A stretch of 64,000 nucleotides of DNA, taken from the NCBI GenBank assembly GCA_947243795.1, contig OX365932.1, positions 310,001 to 374,000 of the forward strand, written 5' to 3'. The stretch's first letter is position 1. The number at the start of each line of letters is the position of its first letter. Origin of the DNA: Saccharomyces uvarum. Its lineage: Eukaryota > Ascomycota > Saccharomycetes > Saccharomycetales > Saccharomycetaceae. Shown piece after piece: positions 39,152-48,795 of the stretch. Both the position numbers and the translations under genes were made by a program. The notes beneath the pieces are model-generated. The model ran no database searches. It was not told where the DNA came from and worked only from the letters and a program-made list of their open reading frames with translations.

Positions 39152-39223
39152 TCCGATATAGTGTAACGGCTATCACATCACGCTTTCACCGTGGAGACCG
39201 GGGTTCGACTCCCCGTATCGGAG
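39152..39223 (+). tRNA. tE(UUC): tRNA-Glu (anticodon UUC)
   Basis: 72 nt fold into a full cloverleaf. The acceptor stem is TCCGATA (39152-39158) with TATCGGA (39216-39222) and discriminator G39223. The anticodon stem TCACG/CGTGG encloses CTTTCAC with TTC at 39185-39187, so it reads GAA. The A box is TAGTGTAACGG and the B box GGTTCGACTCC (39202-39212). There is no intron. A T7 run right after the gene (39225-39231) is the Pol III terminator. The position matches the S. cerevisiae chromosome V tE(UUC) copy beside UBP9. Confidence 0.97.
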
Positions 39224-39672
39224 TATTTTTTTCACACTTAACAAGTGTGCCATAAAAAGCCACCGTTAGTGGCTAAGAGCAAGAACCTGTATGACAAGAA
39301 ACCTCATCATTGTACCTCTGTTGTTCTTGAATAGAAGAAGATGCACTCAAATCGCGTAGGGCTTTATAGTTTATGTGTGGTGTTTACCCCGGAAATCGCG
39401 TTACTAAAGTCAATGCGGGATTTCCATTATTGTTTAAACACAGGAGTTCTGTTTCTCACTAAACGAGAAGAAACCCCCACAAAAGTTGTTTCCCTTGCAG
39501 TCGAGAAGATCGAAGCTGAGTTTTGGGCTTCCCTTTTTATTAAGCTTCGAACTTTACCTTGAACAAGTTTTGAATGTGTCGTAAACCTTAGCTCGATCCT
39601 TAAAAAGTACTCGAATTATCAACATACAAAAAGAATAACTGCAAACAAAGCCAGGGCATTTCCATATGAAAA
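39224..39672. other. tRNA 3' flank / UBP9 promoter with two tandem hairpins
   Basis: Right after the Pol III terminator come two perfect inverted repeats: CACACTT-aac-AAGTGTG (39233-39249) and AGCCAC-cgtta-GTGGCT (39258-39274). A 73-codon frame at 39341-39562 lies at the place of the doubtful S. cerevisiae ORF YER097W; it has no domain, and I do not call it. Confidence 0.55.
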
Positions 39673-41937
39673 ATGATAAAAAGATGGCTATCTGTGACTA
39701 AGAAGAAGTCTGATCCAGAAAAAGGTACACATGGCAATGATGAAATCTCCCAAAAAGCAATGAATATGAAGAAGGCCCGAGCTTTTCGAGACTCAACCAT
39801 AGGGAAACCAACGAGCACTAAGAGTAGCCCGTTAAGTGTCCCTTCCAACCCAGCAAGCAATGAAAGGAAGAACAGGTCTGGCAGTCAAGTGAATAACATC
39901 ACCGATGAAAAACATCATCATCATCATCATCACCACCATGATATGACGAACAATACAAGTGAAGTAGAAAGTCATTTCCCTAGCACATATGAGGATCTTG
40001 CGTTGAAAGCAGAATCCCAAATTCTTTTCACCAGTATGTCAGATCTAATGCCGTATGGGGACGGTTCCAACAAGGTGTTTGGTTACGAAAATTTTGGGAA
40101 TACCTGCTATTGTAATTCCGTTTTACAATGTCTTTACAATATACCCGAGTTCAGATGCAATGTGCTGCGATATCCTGAAAGAATACCTGTACCGAACAGG
40201 ATTCGCAAAAGCAACTTGACGGGCTCAAAGGTGAGGGTGTTTACCAATGAAAGTTTTGAGATGTCCGCCAACGGAGGAAATTCAAATTTAGCGAGCCAAG
40301 GCTGTGATAATGAAGACGTACATAATCACCACCATAATCAGCACAGTGATCTGGATAACTCTTCATCATCTACTCAGGAAAAACAGAGCAACAATGAAAG
40401 AAAAAGGAATTCCTTTATGGGCTTTGGAAAGAATAAATCGAGTATCAAAGACTCCACAAAGAAAGATGATAGCAATGAGGTTGAACGGCCTCGGCCTGTG
40501 CATACAGTGGTTATGGCATCGGATGTGCTAACAGAAAAGCTTCACGAAGGGTGCAAGAGAATAATCGTTGGAAGATCTCTCCCAATACAGGGCGATTCCT
40601 CCTCGAGAACTGCACACGCAGACCACCAAGTCAATTCTCATCCTCAATCAAAAGTGTCAGCCAGTATTAACGAACCAATGGATGACGATAACCATGCCAA
40701 CTCCGACGGTCTCTGTCATACTGTGGACGAATCCAGCCTTAACAAGGAGAGCACATTTCCAACAAGTGAGCAAAGAAAGAAGGCTGCATTAATTAGAGGC
40801 CCTGTTCTTAATATTGATCACTTGCTTTATCCGTCTGAGGAAGCAACGCTTTACAATGGTCTAAAAGATATATTTGAGTCCATAACTGAAAATTTGGCAC
40901 TGACAGGAATAGTCTCACCTACTGAATTTGTTAAGATTTTAAAAAAAGAAAACATTTTGTTCAACACTATGATGCAACAAGATGCTCATGAATTTCTAAA
41001 CTTTTTACTAAATGATTCTAGTGAATACATTGAATGTCATACCTCCAGTGTGAATACTGTGCCACAAGAGAACATGAATGACACCAGCAATAATTTCATA
41101 ACTGATCTGTTCAAAGGTACACTAACAAACAGAATTAAGTGCTTAACTTGCGACAATATCACCTCAAGAGATGAACCGTTCTTAGATTTCCCGATAGAGG
41201 TACAGGGTGATGATGAGACTGATATTCAAAAGATCTTGAAAAGCTATCACCAACGTGAAATGTTGAATGGCGTTAACAAATTTTACTGCAACAAATGCTA
41301 TGGTTTACAAGAGGCGGAACGTATAGTTGGTTTAAAGCAGGTGCCTTATATTCTGTCGCTACACTTAAAAAGATTCAAGTACTCAGAGGAACAGAACTTA
41401 AATATCAAACTGTTCAATAAGATACGCTATCCATTGAGCCTAGACGTTTCTTCTACATTTGATACTTCTGTATCCAAAAGATACGAATTAAGTGGCGTCG
41501 TAATACATATGGGGAGTGGCCCCCAGCATGGCCATTATGTATGCATTTGCAAGAATGAAAAATTTGGGTGGCTATTATATGACGACGAAACCGTAGAGTC
41601 CGTTAGCGAAGAAACAGTATTAAAGTTTACAGGCCATTCAGGTGATCAAACAACAGCTTATGTTCTGTTTTATAAAGAAATCCACGGAAATTACGCTAAC
41701 AAGCAAATGGAGGAAACTGCGACTTCAGACCAAAATCAAAACCAAATTGAGAACAATATTGAGCAATTGATGCAGTGTGATGACTGGTTAAGAAATCGGG
41801 CATTGAAAGCAATGGCCAATGAAGAACGTAAAAAGTTTTTAAAAGATATACCTGAAGTTAAGGCACCTGTAAAAACTGTTGATAAAAAACGCAATAAACA
41901 AAATAGAAGATCTAGAATACTGAGTTTTATCAAATAA
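39673..41937 (+). CDS. UBP9: Ubp9 ubiquitin-specific protease
   Basis: A USP-family deubiquitinase of 754 residues, as in S. cerevisiae, which works with Bre5-type partners alongside its paralogue Ubp13, possibly in mitochondrial biogenesis. The Cys box (YENFGNTCYCNSVLQCLYNI, catalytic C145) and His box (GSGPQHGHYVCICK, catalytic H621) are both intact. The zinc knuckle pairs CLTCDN and YCNKCYG are present. Two His-rich tracts stand out: nine consecutive His at 81-89 and a second in VHNHHHNQHS. A basic C-terminus (KKRNKQNRRSRILSFIK) ends the protein. Confidence 0.92.
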   Translation: MIKRWLSVTKKKSDPEKGTHGNDEISQKAMNMKKARAFRDSTIGKPTSTKSSPLSVPSNPASNERKNRSGSQVNNITDEKHHHHHHHHHDMTNNTSEVESHFPSTYEDLALKAESQILFTSMSDLMPYGDGSNKVFGYENFGNTCYCNSVLQCLYNIPEFRCNVLRYPERIPVPNRIRKSNLTGSKVRVFTNESFEMSANGGNSNLASQGCDNEDVHNHHHNQHSDLDNSSSSTQEKQSNNERKRNSFMGFGKNKSSIKDSTKKDDSNEVERPRPVHTVVMASDVLTEKLHEGCKRIIVGRSLPIQGDSSSRTAHADHQVNSHPQSKVSASINEPMDDDNHANSDGLCHTVDESSLNKESTFPTSEQRKKAALIRGPVLNIDHLLYPSEEATLYNGLKDIFESITENLALTGIVSPTEFVKILKKENILFNTMMQQDAHEFLNFLLNDSSEYIECHTSSVNTVPQENMNDTSNNFITDLFKGTLTNRIKCLTCDNITSRDEPFLDFPIEVQGDDETDIQKILKSYHQREMLNGVNKFYCNKCYGLQEAERIVGLKQVPYILSLHLKRFKYSEEQNLNIKLFNKIRYPLSLDVSSTFDTSVSKRYELSGVVIHMGSGPQHGHYVCICKNEKFGWLLYDDETVESVSEETVLKFTGHSGDQTTAYVLFYKEIHGNYANKQMEETATSDQNQNQIENNIEQLMQCDDWLRNRALKAMANEERKKFLKDIPEVKAPVKTVDKKRNKQNRRSRILSFIK

Positions 41938-42260
41938 GTTAAACGGCTCAATAAACCATATAAATTTAGAGTCATTTTTTTCTCAAAAGGCATAAATAAC
42001 AATATATATATTTTTTCCATTAATTTTTACATCCCCCCCATCCATTGATATTTCGGCTTTCCGCATATTCTCATTAACCACCATGTTTATTACAGAAGCA
42101 AGATATTCTTTCACAGTCCTATAAAAGCAAAAAAGATAGAAACTGAATGTAAGAAATATAAGAAACCTCATGCACTAAACGAAGAAACGGCGTGCTGATA
42201 CTTACATTTTTCTCAAAATATTTTGTTTTATGACTATATATGTGTACATATACCCCTCTC
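41938..42260. other. Convergent 3' region UBP9 / PRS2
   Basis: A 323-bp A/T-rich gap between two convergent stops. TATATATATTTTTTCC near 42002 and TATATATGTGTACATATA near 42235 resemble polyadenylation efficiency elements, one for each gene. There is nothing else of note. Confidence 0.5.
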
Positions 42261-43217
42261 CTAACCAGGTGCATATGTAAATAAATAGGAGACTGATTCA
42301 CCATTATGCAATCTTCTAATGGCTTCTGCGATCGTTGGACTGATATCAACTTGGTCAAGTATGTCCAAATCTAAATCAACAGGCACTGTGTTTGTACAAA
42401 CAATTCTTGACAACCTACTATTTTTTAATTTCTCTCTCGCTGAACCAGAAAATATACCGTGAGTAACAATAGCAATTACCTCTTTGGCACCATGATCCAT
42501 CAAAGTATCACATGCTTTCACTAGTGTTCCACACGTGTCAGCCATATCATCGATTAGCAAACACGATTTGCCAGCAACATCACCGACAAGCACCATTCGT
42601 GAAATTTCATTGGCCTTTTGTCTTTCTTTATGAATCAATGCAAAATTCATGTCTAGTTTATCCGCTATAGAGGCAACTCTTTTAGCACCACCAGCATCGG
42701 GTGAAACTAATATCGCATTCTTGAAATCCGTCTTGGTCCTTATATAATTCAATACACTTGGCTCACCATATAAATTATCAACCGGAATGTGAAAAAACCC
42801 TTGAATTTGAGAAGCATGGAGGTCCATAGTAATGAGATGATCGCAACCGGCAGTTTCTAAGAGATTGGCAATCAACTTTGCAGTGATGGGCGCACGGGAC
42901 TTATCTTTTTTATCCTGTCTGGCGTAAGGAAAATTCGGTATGACGGCTGTAATTCGTCTCACAGATGCGGTCTTACAGGCGTGAATTAGGATAAGTAATT
43001 CCATCAAAAAATCATTAATTTCACGCTCTCCATATCCCGTTTGAATGATGTACACATCTTCATCACGAATGCTCTCTCCTATAGTAACTGATGTTTCTTT
43101 ATTTGAATATTGATAAACTCCGACTTTAGATAACGGCAAGCCCAATCTTTGGGAAATAAGTTCAGCCAACCCGGGGTGCGAATTACCTGCAAGTAATTTA
43201 ATACTATTTGTAGGCAT
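42261..43217 (-). CDS. PRS2: Ribose-phosphate diphosphokinase subunit Prs2
   Basis: PRPP synthetase makes 5-phosphoribosyl-1-diphosphate from ribose-5-phosphate and ATP for nucleotide, His and Trp synthesis. From the ATG at 43217 the protein has 318 residues, as in S. cerevisiae Prs2. It begins [20 protein letters not shown]. Visible motifs are [42 protein letters not shown] and the PRPP-binding loop [20 protein letters not shown] box lies about 145 bp upstream (43358-43363). Of the five yeast paralogues, the [16 protein letters not shown] segment and synteny indicate Prs2. Confidence 0.93.
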   Translation of the reverse strand: MPTNSIKLLAGNSHPGLAELISQRLGLPLSKVGVYQYSNKETSVTIGESIRDEDVYIIQTGYGEREINDFLMELLILIHACKTASVRRITAVIPNFPYARQDKKDKSRAPITAKLIANLLETAGCDHLITMDLHASQIQGFFHIPVDNLYGEPSVLNYIRTKTDFKNAILVSPDAGGAKRVASIADKLDMNFALIHKERQKANEISRMVLVGDVAGKSCLLIDDMADTCGTLVKACDTLMDHGAKEVIAIVTHGIFSGSAREKLKNSRLSRIVCTNTVPVDLDLDILDQVDISPTIAEAIRRLHNGESVSYLFTYAPG

Positions 43218-43736
43218 ACTCAACGGAACCTGTGGAGATAGACAATCCTTGAATCGACTGCAAACCAGCGCTGTTCCTCGACAAATTTTTCATAATATCT
43301 TTTATGACTTCCCCATATTATCTATTGTTCAAAATTTTTTCCTTGCTGAAAAATGATCACGTGTCTGAATAATTTGGCTGCGCGATTTTGTATAGAGATG
43401 AATACACACACACAATGCTCCCTGTTCAATAGCAACTGGGCTATACCAGAATACCATCCTATCGACTGTTCAGTTCCATTGTAAGCGCAAGCCGACACTC
43501 TCACAGTATCATTGCACTCTAAAACTTGTATAGCCTCCCCAATAAAACAAGGAAATTTTGGTTATTTGTGTTCAGAAAAAGCCGAAAATGATTATAAAGA
43601 ACAGAAAGATCTTTCTGATTAGGTTTTGAGAATTTTCGCAGAAAACAGTATTGTTGCACCCCTCAGAAGAGGTATTAGGCGTATTTATAATATATTTCCA
43701 GGTACAAAGAGAACAGTAAAGTAGACACGGTGTGAA
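43218..43736. promoter_or_regulatory. Divergent PRS2 / UBC6 promoter
   Basis: The 519-bp gap holds CACGTG at 43358-43363 (Cbf1, Pho4 or Tye7 type) on the PRS2 side. On the UBC6 side a perfect 16-bp palindrome, CAGAAAGATCTTTCTG, lies at 43602-43617, about 120-135 bp before the ATG. A CACACACACA-like run lies near 43404-43413. Confidence 0.6.
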
Positions 43737-44486
43737 ATGGCTACGAAGCAAGCCCATAAAAGATTAACTAAAGAATATAAGTTGATGGTGGAGAATCCTC
43801 CACCTTATATTCTTGCCCGTCCCAATGAAGACAATATTTTGGAATGGCACTACATCATCACGGGTCCGGATGATACTCCCTATAAAGCTGGCCAATACCA
43901 CGGTACCTTGACTTTCCCATCGGATTACCCATATAAGCCACCCGCCATCAGAATGATAACACCGAATGGACGTTTCAAACCCAATACACGATTATGTCTT
44001 TCCATGAGTGATTACCACCCTGATACCTGGAATCCTGGCTGGTCTGTATCGACCATTTTGAACGGGTTGTTGAGTTTCATGACTAGTGATGAAGCTACAA
44101 CCGGATCTATTACTACGTCGGATCATCAAAAGAAGGTCTTGGCAAAGAATTCCGTGAGTTATAACACTTTTCAGAACATGAGATTCAAACTGATTTTTCC
44201 TGAAATTGTAGAGGAAAACGTACAAATATTAGAAAAGAGAAGGTTAATAGAAGGGGACGGTGCTGAAACGAACGACGAGACAGAAGATGCTTTCACAAAA
44301 GCTGCTAAGGAGAAAGTGATTTCGTTAGAGGAAATTCTAGATCCTGAAGATAGAATACGCGCAGAACAAGCATTAAGACAACCAGACAATAATTCAAAGA
44401 AAAACGACAAAGAGCCCGGTAGTTCTTCCATGGTTTATATTGGTATTGCTGTTTTTTTATTTTTGGTTGGTGCTTTTATGAAATGA
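43737..44486 (+). CDS. UBC6: Ubc6, ER-anchored ubiquitin-conjugating enzyme
   Basis: Ubc6 is the tail-anchored E2 that works with Doa10 in ER-associated degradation. The 249-residue protein (250 in S. cerevisiae) starts with the UBC fold (MATKQAHKRLTKEYKLMVEN). Catalytic C87 sits in the Ubc6-type motif NTRLCLSMSDYHPDTWNPGW, not the usual HPN-type context. An acidic linker follows (about 170-225), and a C-terminal membrane anchor (MVYIGIAVFLFLVGAFMK) ends the protein. The product itself would be a client of the Get pathway, whose receptor subunit Get2 is also encoded in this window. Confidence 0.96.
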   Translation: MATKQAHKRLTKEYKLMVENPPPYILARPNEDNILEWHYIITGPDDTPYKAGQYHGTLTFPSDYPYKPPAIRMITPNGRFKPNTRLCLSMSDYHPDTWNPGWSVSTILNGLLSFMTSDEATTGSITTSDHQKKVLAKNSVSYNTFQNMRFKLIFPEIVEENVQILEKRRLIEGDGAETNDETEDAFTKAAKEKVISLEEILDPEDRIRAEQALRQPDNNSKKNDKEPGSSSMVYIGIAVFLFLVGAFMK

Positions 44487-44673
44487 AAGCATGAGAGGAG
44501 CAAAAATCTAGAGAAATCTATCATCACGAAACAAAAATAAGTAGCATTATATAGACATAAGGGATCCTTTTATTATGAACATTATGTTGTGTTTTTTAAT
44601 ATGTGTATAAACTAAAGAACTCATAACTGCAAATTAAAATGGATAAAATTTAGAAAGAAAAAAGTAAAGTTCC

Positions 44674-45966
44674 TCAGAAATCTTCAACTTTCATTATTAG
44701 CTTGCCTTGAGCACGCTGCGTGGCCATATAAGAAAAGGCCTCCTTGAGATTTTTCCAAGAATAAACCTTATCTACGATACAGTCCACAATCCCTTCGTTT
44801 AGTAGCTTTCCACATTCATGTATCCATTCATTCTTCTTGGAGATCAGTTTAATATTAGGGTCAAAATAAAAATGAGTATAGTCATATGACCACAACATTG
44901 AGCCAAACATCTTCCTCGCATTAGCACTAGGATTATCCCAAGAGTCAAAGATGTCTTTCTTATAATTTCCAACATAGTCACCGACAGTGGTAATATAAGC
45001 GCCATTAGCACAAATTAAGGAACTTGAATGACTCAAGATATCATAACCACCAATAAAGTCTAATACGACGTTAAATTTATTCTGTGTGTAGGCTTCGGTC
45101 TCTTTAAGACTATTAGGGTCATCATAGTCTACAATTTTACCTGAATCCAGCATATTCCTAAGTGGTTTACTCGATTTCCCTCTACATGAGAGGTAATTTA
45201 TGAAGATCATTTCTTCCTTTAAGTCGGGGAAGTGTTCAGACAATACGGTTGAACCGTTACCTGACGTCACAACAACCAATTTCTTGGAAACTTTATAGTA
45301 GCGCTTCAATAGCTGGATGGAAAACATCCCCACTGAGCTTGTCCCACCGTTTACTAAAATGTTAGACTCCGTATCTAATTGGCCCTTTTCCTTTAGCTTA
45401 GATAATAGATTGAAAGCTGCCCCCAAACAAAACAATGAACCCGCCGCCTTTTCTGGTTTTAAAGTATGCTTTGGCCTCATCAAAACAGGATCGACGTTAG
45501 GATCGATGAGCAGTGCAGTTTGCAGAGCACCAACGGCTAACTTTGGATGATAATATATACCGTATACCTCATCCCCAACGTTCCATCTGTCTGTCAGGTT
45601 GCTACCAACATGTGTTACTACCCCGCTATACTCTCTTCCAATACCGGCCTCACCGTAGATAGGTTTGGTGTAACCATTCTTGATTTTCATATCAATAGGA
45701 TTTAAACCTACATAATTTACCTGAACTGCCAGTTTATTCTTACTTATGGGCAGTTTTATTTTATTTTCGTATGAAAAAGTAATGGGACCGTGCTTGGAAT
45801 GGAAAACCAACGATTTCACGGGAATATGCCTTACATGCCTTAATGGTCTGGCAACTCTAGTCAATTTAGGTTCATCAACGGTAATTTCTTTTGGTGCGGG
45901 AGTTTCATGCTCCACTGTCATGGCTTCTAACTTGGGATTCTGGTTTTGCAAGATTTTTTCTGCCAT
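44674..45966 (-). CDS. AST2: Ast2, MDR-family lipid-raft-associated protein
   Basis: The 430-residue protein equals S. cerevisiae Ast2 in length. Its paralogue Ast1 directs the proton pump Pma1 to lipid rafts, and overexpressed Ast2 can do so too. The body has the medium-chain dehydrogenase/quinone-reductase fold: a GroES-like N-domain (VNYVGLNPIDMKIKNG, GREYSGVVTHVG) and a Rossmann domain with ILVNGGTSSVGMFSIQLLKR. Cofactor use is uncertain. An N-terminal stretch of 70 residues precedes the fold. It converges on UBC6. Confidence 0.9.
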   Translation of the reverse strand: MAEKILQNQNPKLEAMTVEHETPAPKEITVDEPKLTRVARPLRHVRHIPVKSLVFHSKHGPITFSYENKIKLPISKNKLAVQVNYVGLNPIDMKIKNGYTKPIYGEAGIGREYSGVVTHVGSNLTDRWNVGDEVYGIYYHPKLAVGALQTALLIDPNVDPVLMRPKHTLKPEKAAGSLFCLGAAFNLLSKLKEKGQLDTESNILVNGGTSSVGMFSIQLLKRYYKVSKKLVVVTSGNGSTVLSEHFPDLKEEMIFINYLSCRGKSSKPLRNMLDSGKIVDYDDPNSLKETEAYTQNKFNVVLDFIGGYDILSHSSSLICANGAYITTVGDYVGNYKKDIFDSWDNPSANARKMFGSMLWSYDYTHFYFDPNIKLISKKNEWIHECGKLLNEGIVDCIVDKVYSWKNLKEAFSYMATQRAQGKLIMKVEDF

Positions 45967-47313
45967 TTTCGTGCTAGTTTAACTTTCTGTTGCTTAATAT
46001 GCTTTTACTTTCTGGTTCTATACCATCCAACTTGAGTACCTTTATTACTAAATATATTTAGGGGTTCCTGTTTCCTGTATCTATTTGTTTAACTATAGCC
46101 GATGCCTAAAAAATTATGTCTCGAACATTTATAAACAAAGATTAGTGCTGGCTAAGGCCACAAGACCCGAGCGCAATCCAAGGCTGAAATTCACACGCCT
46201 CCGATTCACAAGCAGCTTTTTGCAGCCTAAAAGTTACTAACGTGTACTACGCAGAAGAGATATAAATATATTAGTTTTGTAATATCATGTCTAAGTGAAT
46301 AGGTCACCCTGAGCCAGTGAATGCGTAGATGCCGACCTCAACATGGGACACACTACTTGAACAGTACCTAGTGGTCACTCCAAGGAGGCCCTAGCAGCAC
46401 TGTATATAGTGTGCTTTTAATAGAGGCCAACCGCCAATTGCATTTGAGGCCTTATTACGAGAATAATAAGATCGCGTTGTACGTAATATTAAAGTGCTAC
46501 ATTTTTCCTTTCAAACATCAGGACATTCATCGTGAACAAAGACCCATACACACGATATTCTCAAGAATTTTCCAAAGATCTATCAGAGCTTTCGGCCCTG
46601 GAAAATGAATCGTCCGCGCTGGGACTGGACTCAACTTGGCCCCGCTCTGTTCAGCCCAGCCTGGTCTAACGGGGGCTCCCGGGAGATGCAGCCTATTCTA
46701 GGCTGTTCTCGGAAAGGACATCGGTCCAAAGCGGAGGGGCCTCACGCAAGCAGGCTGAAACTTTGCTGCTGTAGGATGAGTTTGTGGATATTCCCTTGCC
46801 CATCGTATTGTATTCCGCAGTGAAACTTACTACTACTATAGTGTTAAAAGCAATTATTTAACATTTTATAAGTGAGAAGTTGATACATCTTAAAAGAAGC
46901 CTAAACACACCACGATAAAACGTATGTCCTACACCCACTGAATGAGAGAATAGAAAGCAGAACCCCAATAGAACGTCAGAAGTATATGAGGCTAGTATAA
47001 AACGAACATAGCCATCAACATTTACACATATGCATTTTGAGCCATGCGGTTAAGCACGCCGAATATTCCACACATATACGTTAACGCTAGAGGAAACAGG
47101 GCTTTTTCATTAACTTTGGACAACCATAGTAATGCAAAAGACTTGTTATTAAAAGAAAGAACCATAAACCTAATACGGTTATTATGTCAGCGAACTCTGC
47201 GTGCTCAATAAAAATTCTCATTATAACGTCCTTCTACTCTCGAAAAAGAAATATTTCAAAATAACATTTTTACTAACAAACAATCTTAAAAAATATTTTT
47301 AAACAGTTTGAAA
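45967..47313. other. Long AST2 / RPS8B divergent intergenic region
   Basis: This 1347-bp gap is A/T-rich at both ends with a GC-rich core at about 46590-46760. The core holds a perfect hairpin CAGCCTA-ttc-TAGGCTG (46689-46705). Two partial Rap1 matches occur: GACCCATACA at 46541-46550 and ACACCCACTG at 46931-46940, the latter about 380 bp before RPS8B, a usual distance for ribosomal-protein genes. A T-rich/A-rich leader precedes the RPS8B ATG. I see no gene, LTR or tRNA. Confidence 0.5.
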
Positions 47314-47916
47314 ATGGGTATTTCTCGTGACTCTCGTCATAAAAGATCAGCCACTGGTGCTAAACGTGCTCAATTCAGAAAGAAGAGAAAGTTCGAATTG
47401 GGTCGTCAACCAGCCAACACCAAGATCGGTGCTAAGAGAATCCATTCTGTCAGAACCAGAGGTGGTAACAAGAAATACAGAGCCTTAAGAATCGAAACTG
47501 GTAACTTTTCCTGGGCTTCCGAAGGTATCTCCAAGAAGACCAGAATCGCCGGTGTCGTTTACCATCCATCAAACAATGAATTGGTGAGAACCAACACTTT
47601 GACCAAGGCTGCCGTTGTTCAAATTGATGCTACTCCATTCAAGCAATGGTTCGAAGCTCATTACGGTCAAACTTTGGGTAAGAAGAAGAACTCCAAGGAA
47701 GAAGAAACTGTTGTCAAGACCAAGAACGCTGAAAGAAAGTGGGCTGCTAGAGCTGCTTCTGCCAAGATTGAATCTTCTGTTGAATCTCAATTCAGCGCTG
47801 GTAGATTATACGCTTGTATCTCTTCCAGACCAGGCCAATCCGGTAGATGTGATGGTTACATTTTGGAAGGTGAAGAATTAGCTTTCTACTTGAGAAGATT
47901 GACTGCTAAGAAATAG
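47314..47916 (+). CDS. RPS8B: 40S ribosomal protein eS8 (Rps8B)
   Basis: The 200-residue protein begins [20 protein letters not shown] and is nearly identical to yeast eS8. It is basic and carries the eS8 signature ([20 protein letters not shown]). Like S. cerevisiae RPS8A and RPS8B it has no intron. Codon choice is extremely biased to preferred codons (AGA, TTG, GGT, AAG), typical of ribosomal proteins. The upstream in-frame TTG is not the start. Which of the two paralogues it is rests on synteny. Confidence 0.96.
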   Translation: MGISRDSRHKRSATGAKRAQFRKKRKFELGRQPANTKIGAKRIHSVRTRGGNKKYRALRIETGNFSWASEGISKKTRIAGVVYHPSNNELVRTNTLTKAAVVQIDATPFKQWFEAHYGQTLGKKKNSKEEETVVKTKNAERKWAARAASAKIESSVESQFSAGRLYACISSRPGQSGRCDGYILEGEELAFYLRRLTAKK

Positions 47917-48795
47917 AGATAGTAAGATATTATTTTGTTACGCTACCTGTACAATTTTACTTTTATTTTGTGTTATCTCTTTTCTGCTTTCTTATTTTTA
48001 ATATTTACCATTCCATTTATAATTTGTAAAACAATTAACATAAAAATATTTTAAACTATAAAACCAATAACGTTATCAAATAATTAAAAACGAGATGAAG
48101 TCTATTATCGTGCAATACCTAACTTGACGGTTTAATTAGGCGACTTTACTCAAGAGACGCAGTCAAGGTGAGAAAAAAAGACTCGAATTTGTTGTGGCAA
48201 TCACCCCTTCTTCTTAGCAGCAAGACTCAAAGCTCACCCTTTGTTAGTGACATCCGATCAGTGGATCATTCCCCACAATAAGGACATTCTCACCTCTTTG
48301 CGACTGAAAATCGAAAAACCCCTCGGGTCTTGTTAGAACTAAATTATCCATATAGGGGTCGCGATTATGTTATAATTCCGCGAGGTTTATACAAAGACAT
48401 TGCGCCTCTAGCTGTATGCAGGCCGGGGATACATAATCCACCGTTAGTGTTATTCAATGTAACAAACTTTGAAGGGGCCATTTCTTGTGCGTTCAGCTAT
48501 TACTTTTTCACCCGTGCAGTGAATTGTATTCCAGAAGTTCCTAGAACCTTATAGAACATCAGAGAAAACAAAGGTAAAACAAAAAACATTAAACCCATTG
48601 TAATCAAGGGGGGCATTGCATGGCCTCGCTATCTATTGCCAAATCTTCATATAAATAGATTGGATATCAATCATCTATCTCAAGTGTAAAAGTGTTGTTT
48701 TTCCGTTCCATTCTATACCTCTTATTTGCATAAGTAAATCGTTAATAAACTACATTACATAATAACAAAAAAAAGAACAAAACAAAATAACATTC
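47917..48795 (+). promoter_or_regulatory. RPS8B 3' end and SSA4 stress promoter
   Basis: The 879-bp gap has stress-response CCCCT/AGGGG elements near 48207, 48317, 48353, 48473 and 48607 (Msn2/Msn4 type). The main heat-shock element is at 48529-48566. A TATAAATA box lies at 48650-48657, about 145 bp before the SSA4 ATG. The arrangement fits a strongly inducible HSP70 gene. Confidence 0.8.
48529..48566 (+). promoter_or_regulatory. Heat-shock element of SSA4
   Basis: Units stand in a 5-bp register: TTC (48529), GAA (48534), TCC (48539), GAA (48544), TTA (48549), GAA (48554), TCA (48559), GAA (48564). All four GAA units are perfect and spaced 10 bp apart; the three weaker TTC slots keep two of three bases. 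This is a long Hsf1 site 230-267 bp before the ATG. Confidence 0.85.

Noticed and set aside
39341-39562. 73-codon frame downstream of the tRNA gene (YER097W position)
   Set aside because: No domain or codon bias; the S. cerevisiae counterpart is regarded as doubtful.
39901-39945. CAT/CAC repeat considered as a possible CRISPR-like or tandem regulatory repeat
   Set aside because: It is an in-frame poly-His codon tract inside UBP9; there are no CRISPR arrays in this yeast DNA.
46605-46823. 72-codon frame in the GC-rich core of the AST2-RPS8B gap
   Set aside because: Cys/Trp/Ser-rich product without features; the frame is explained by local GC content.
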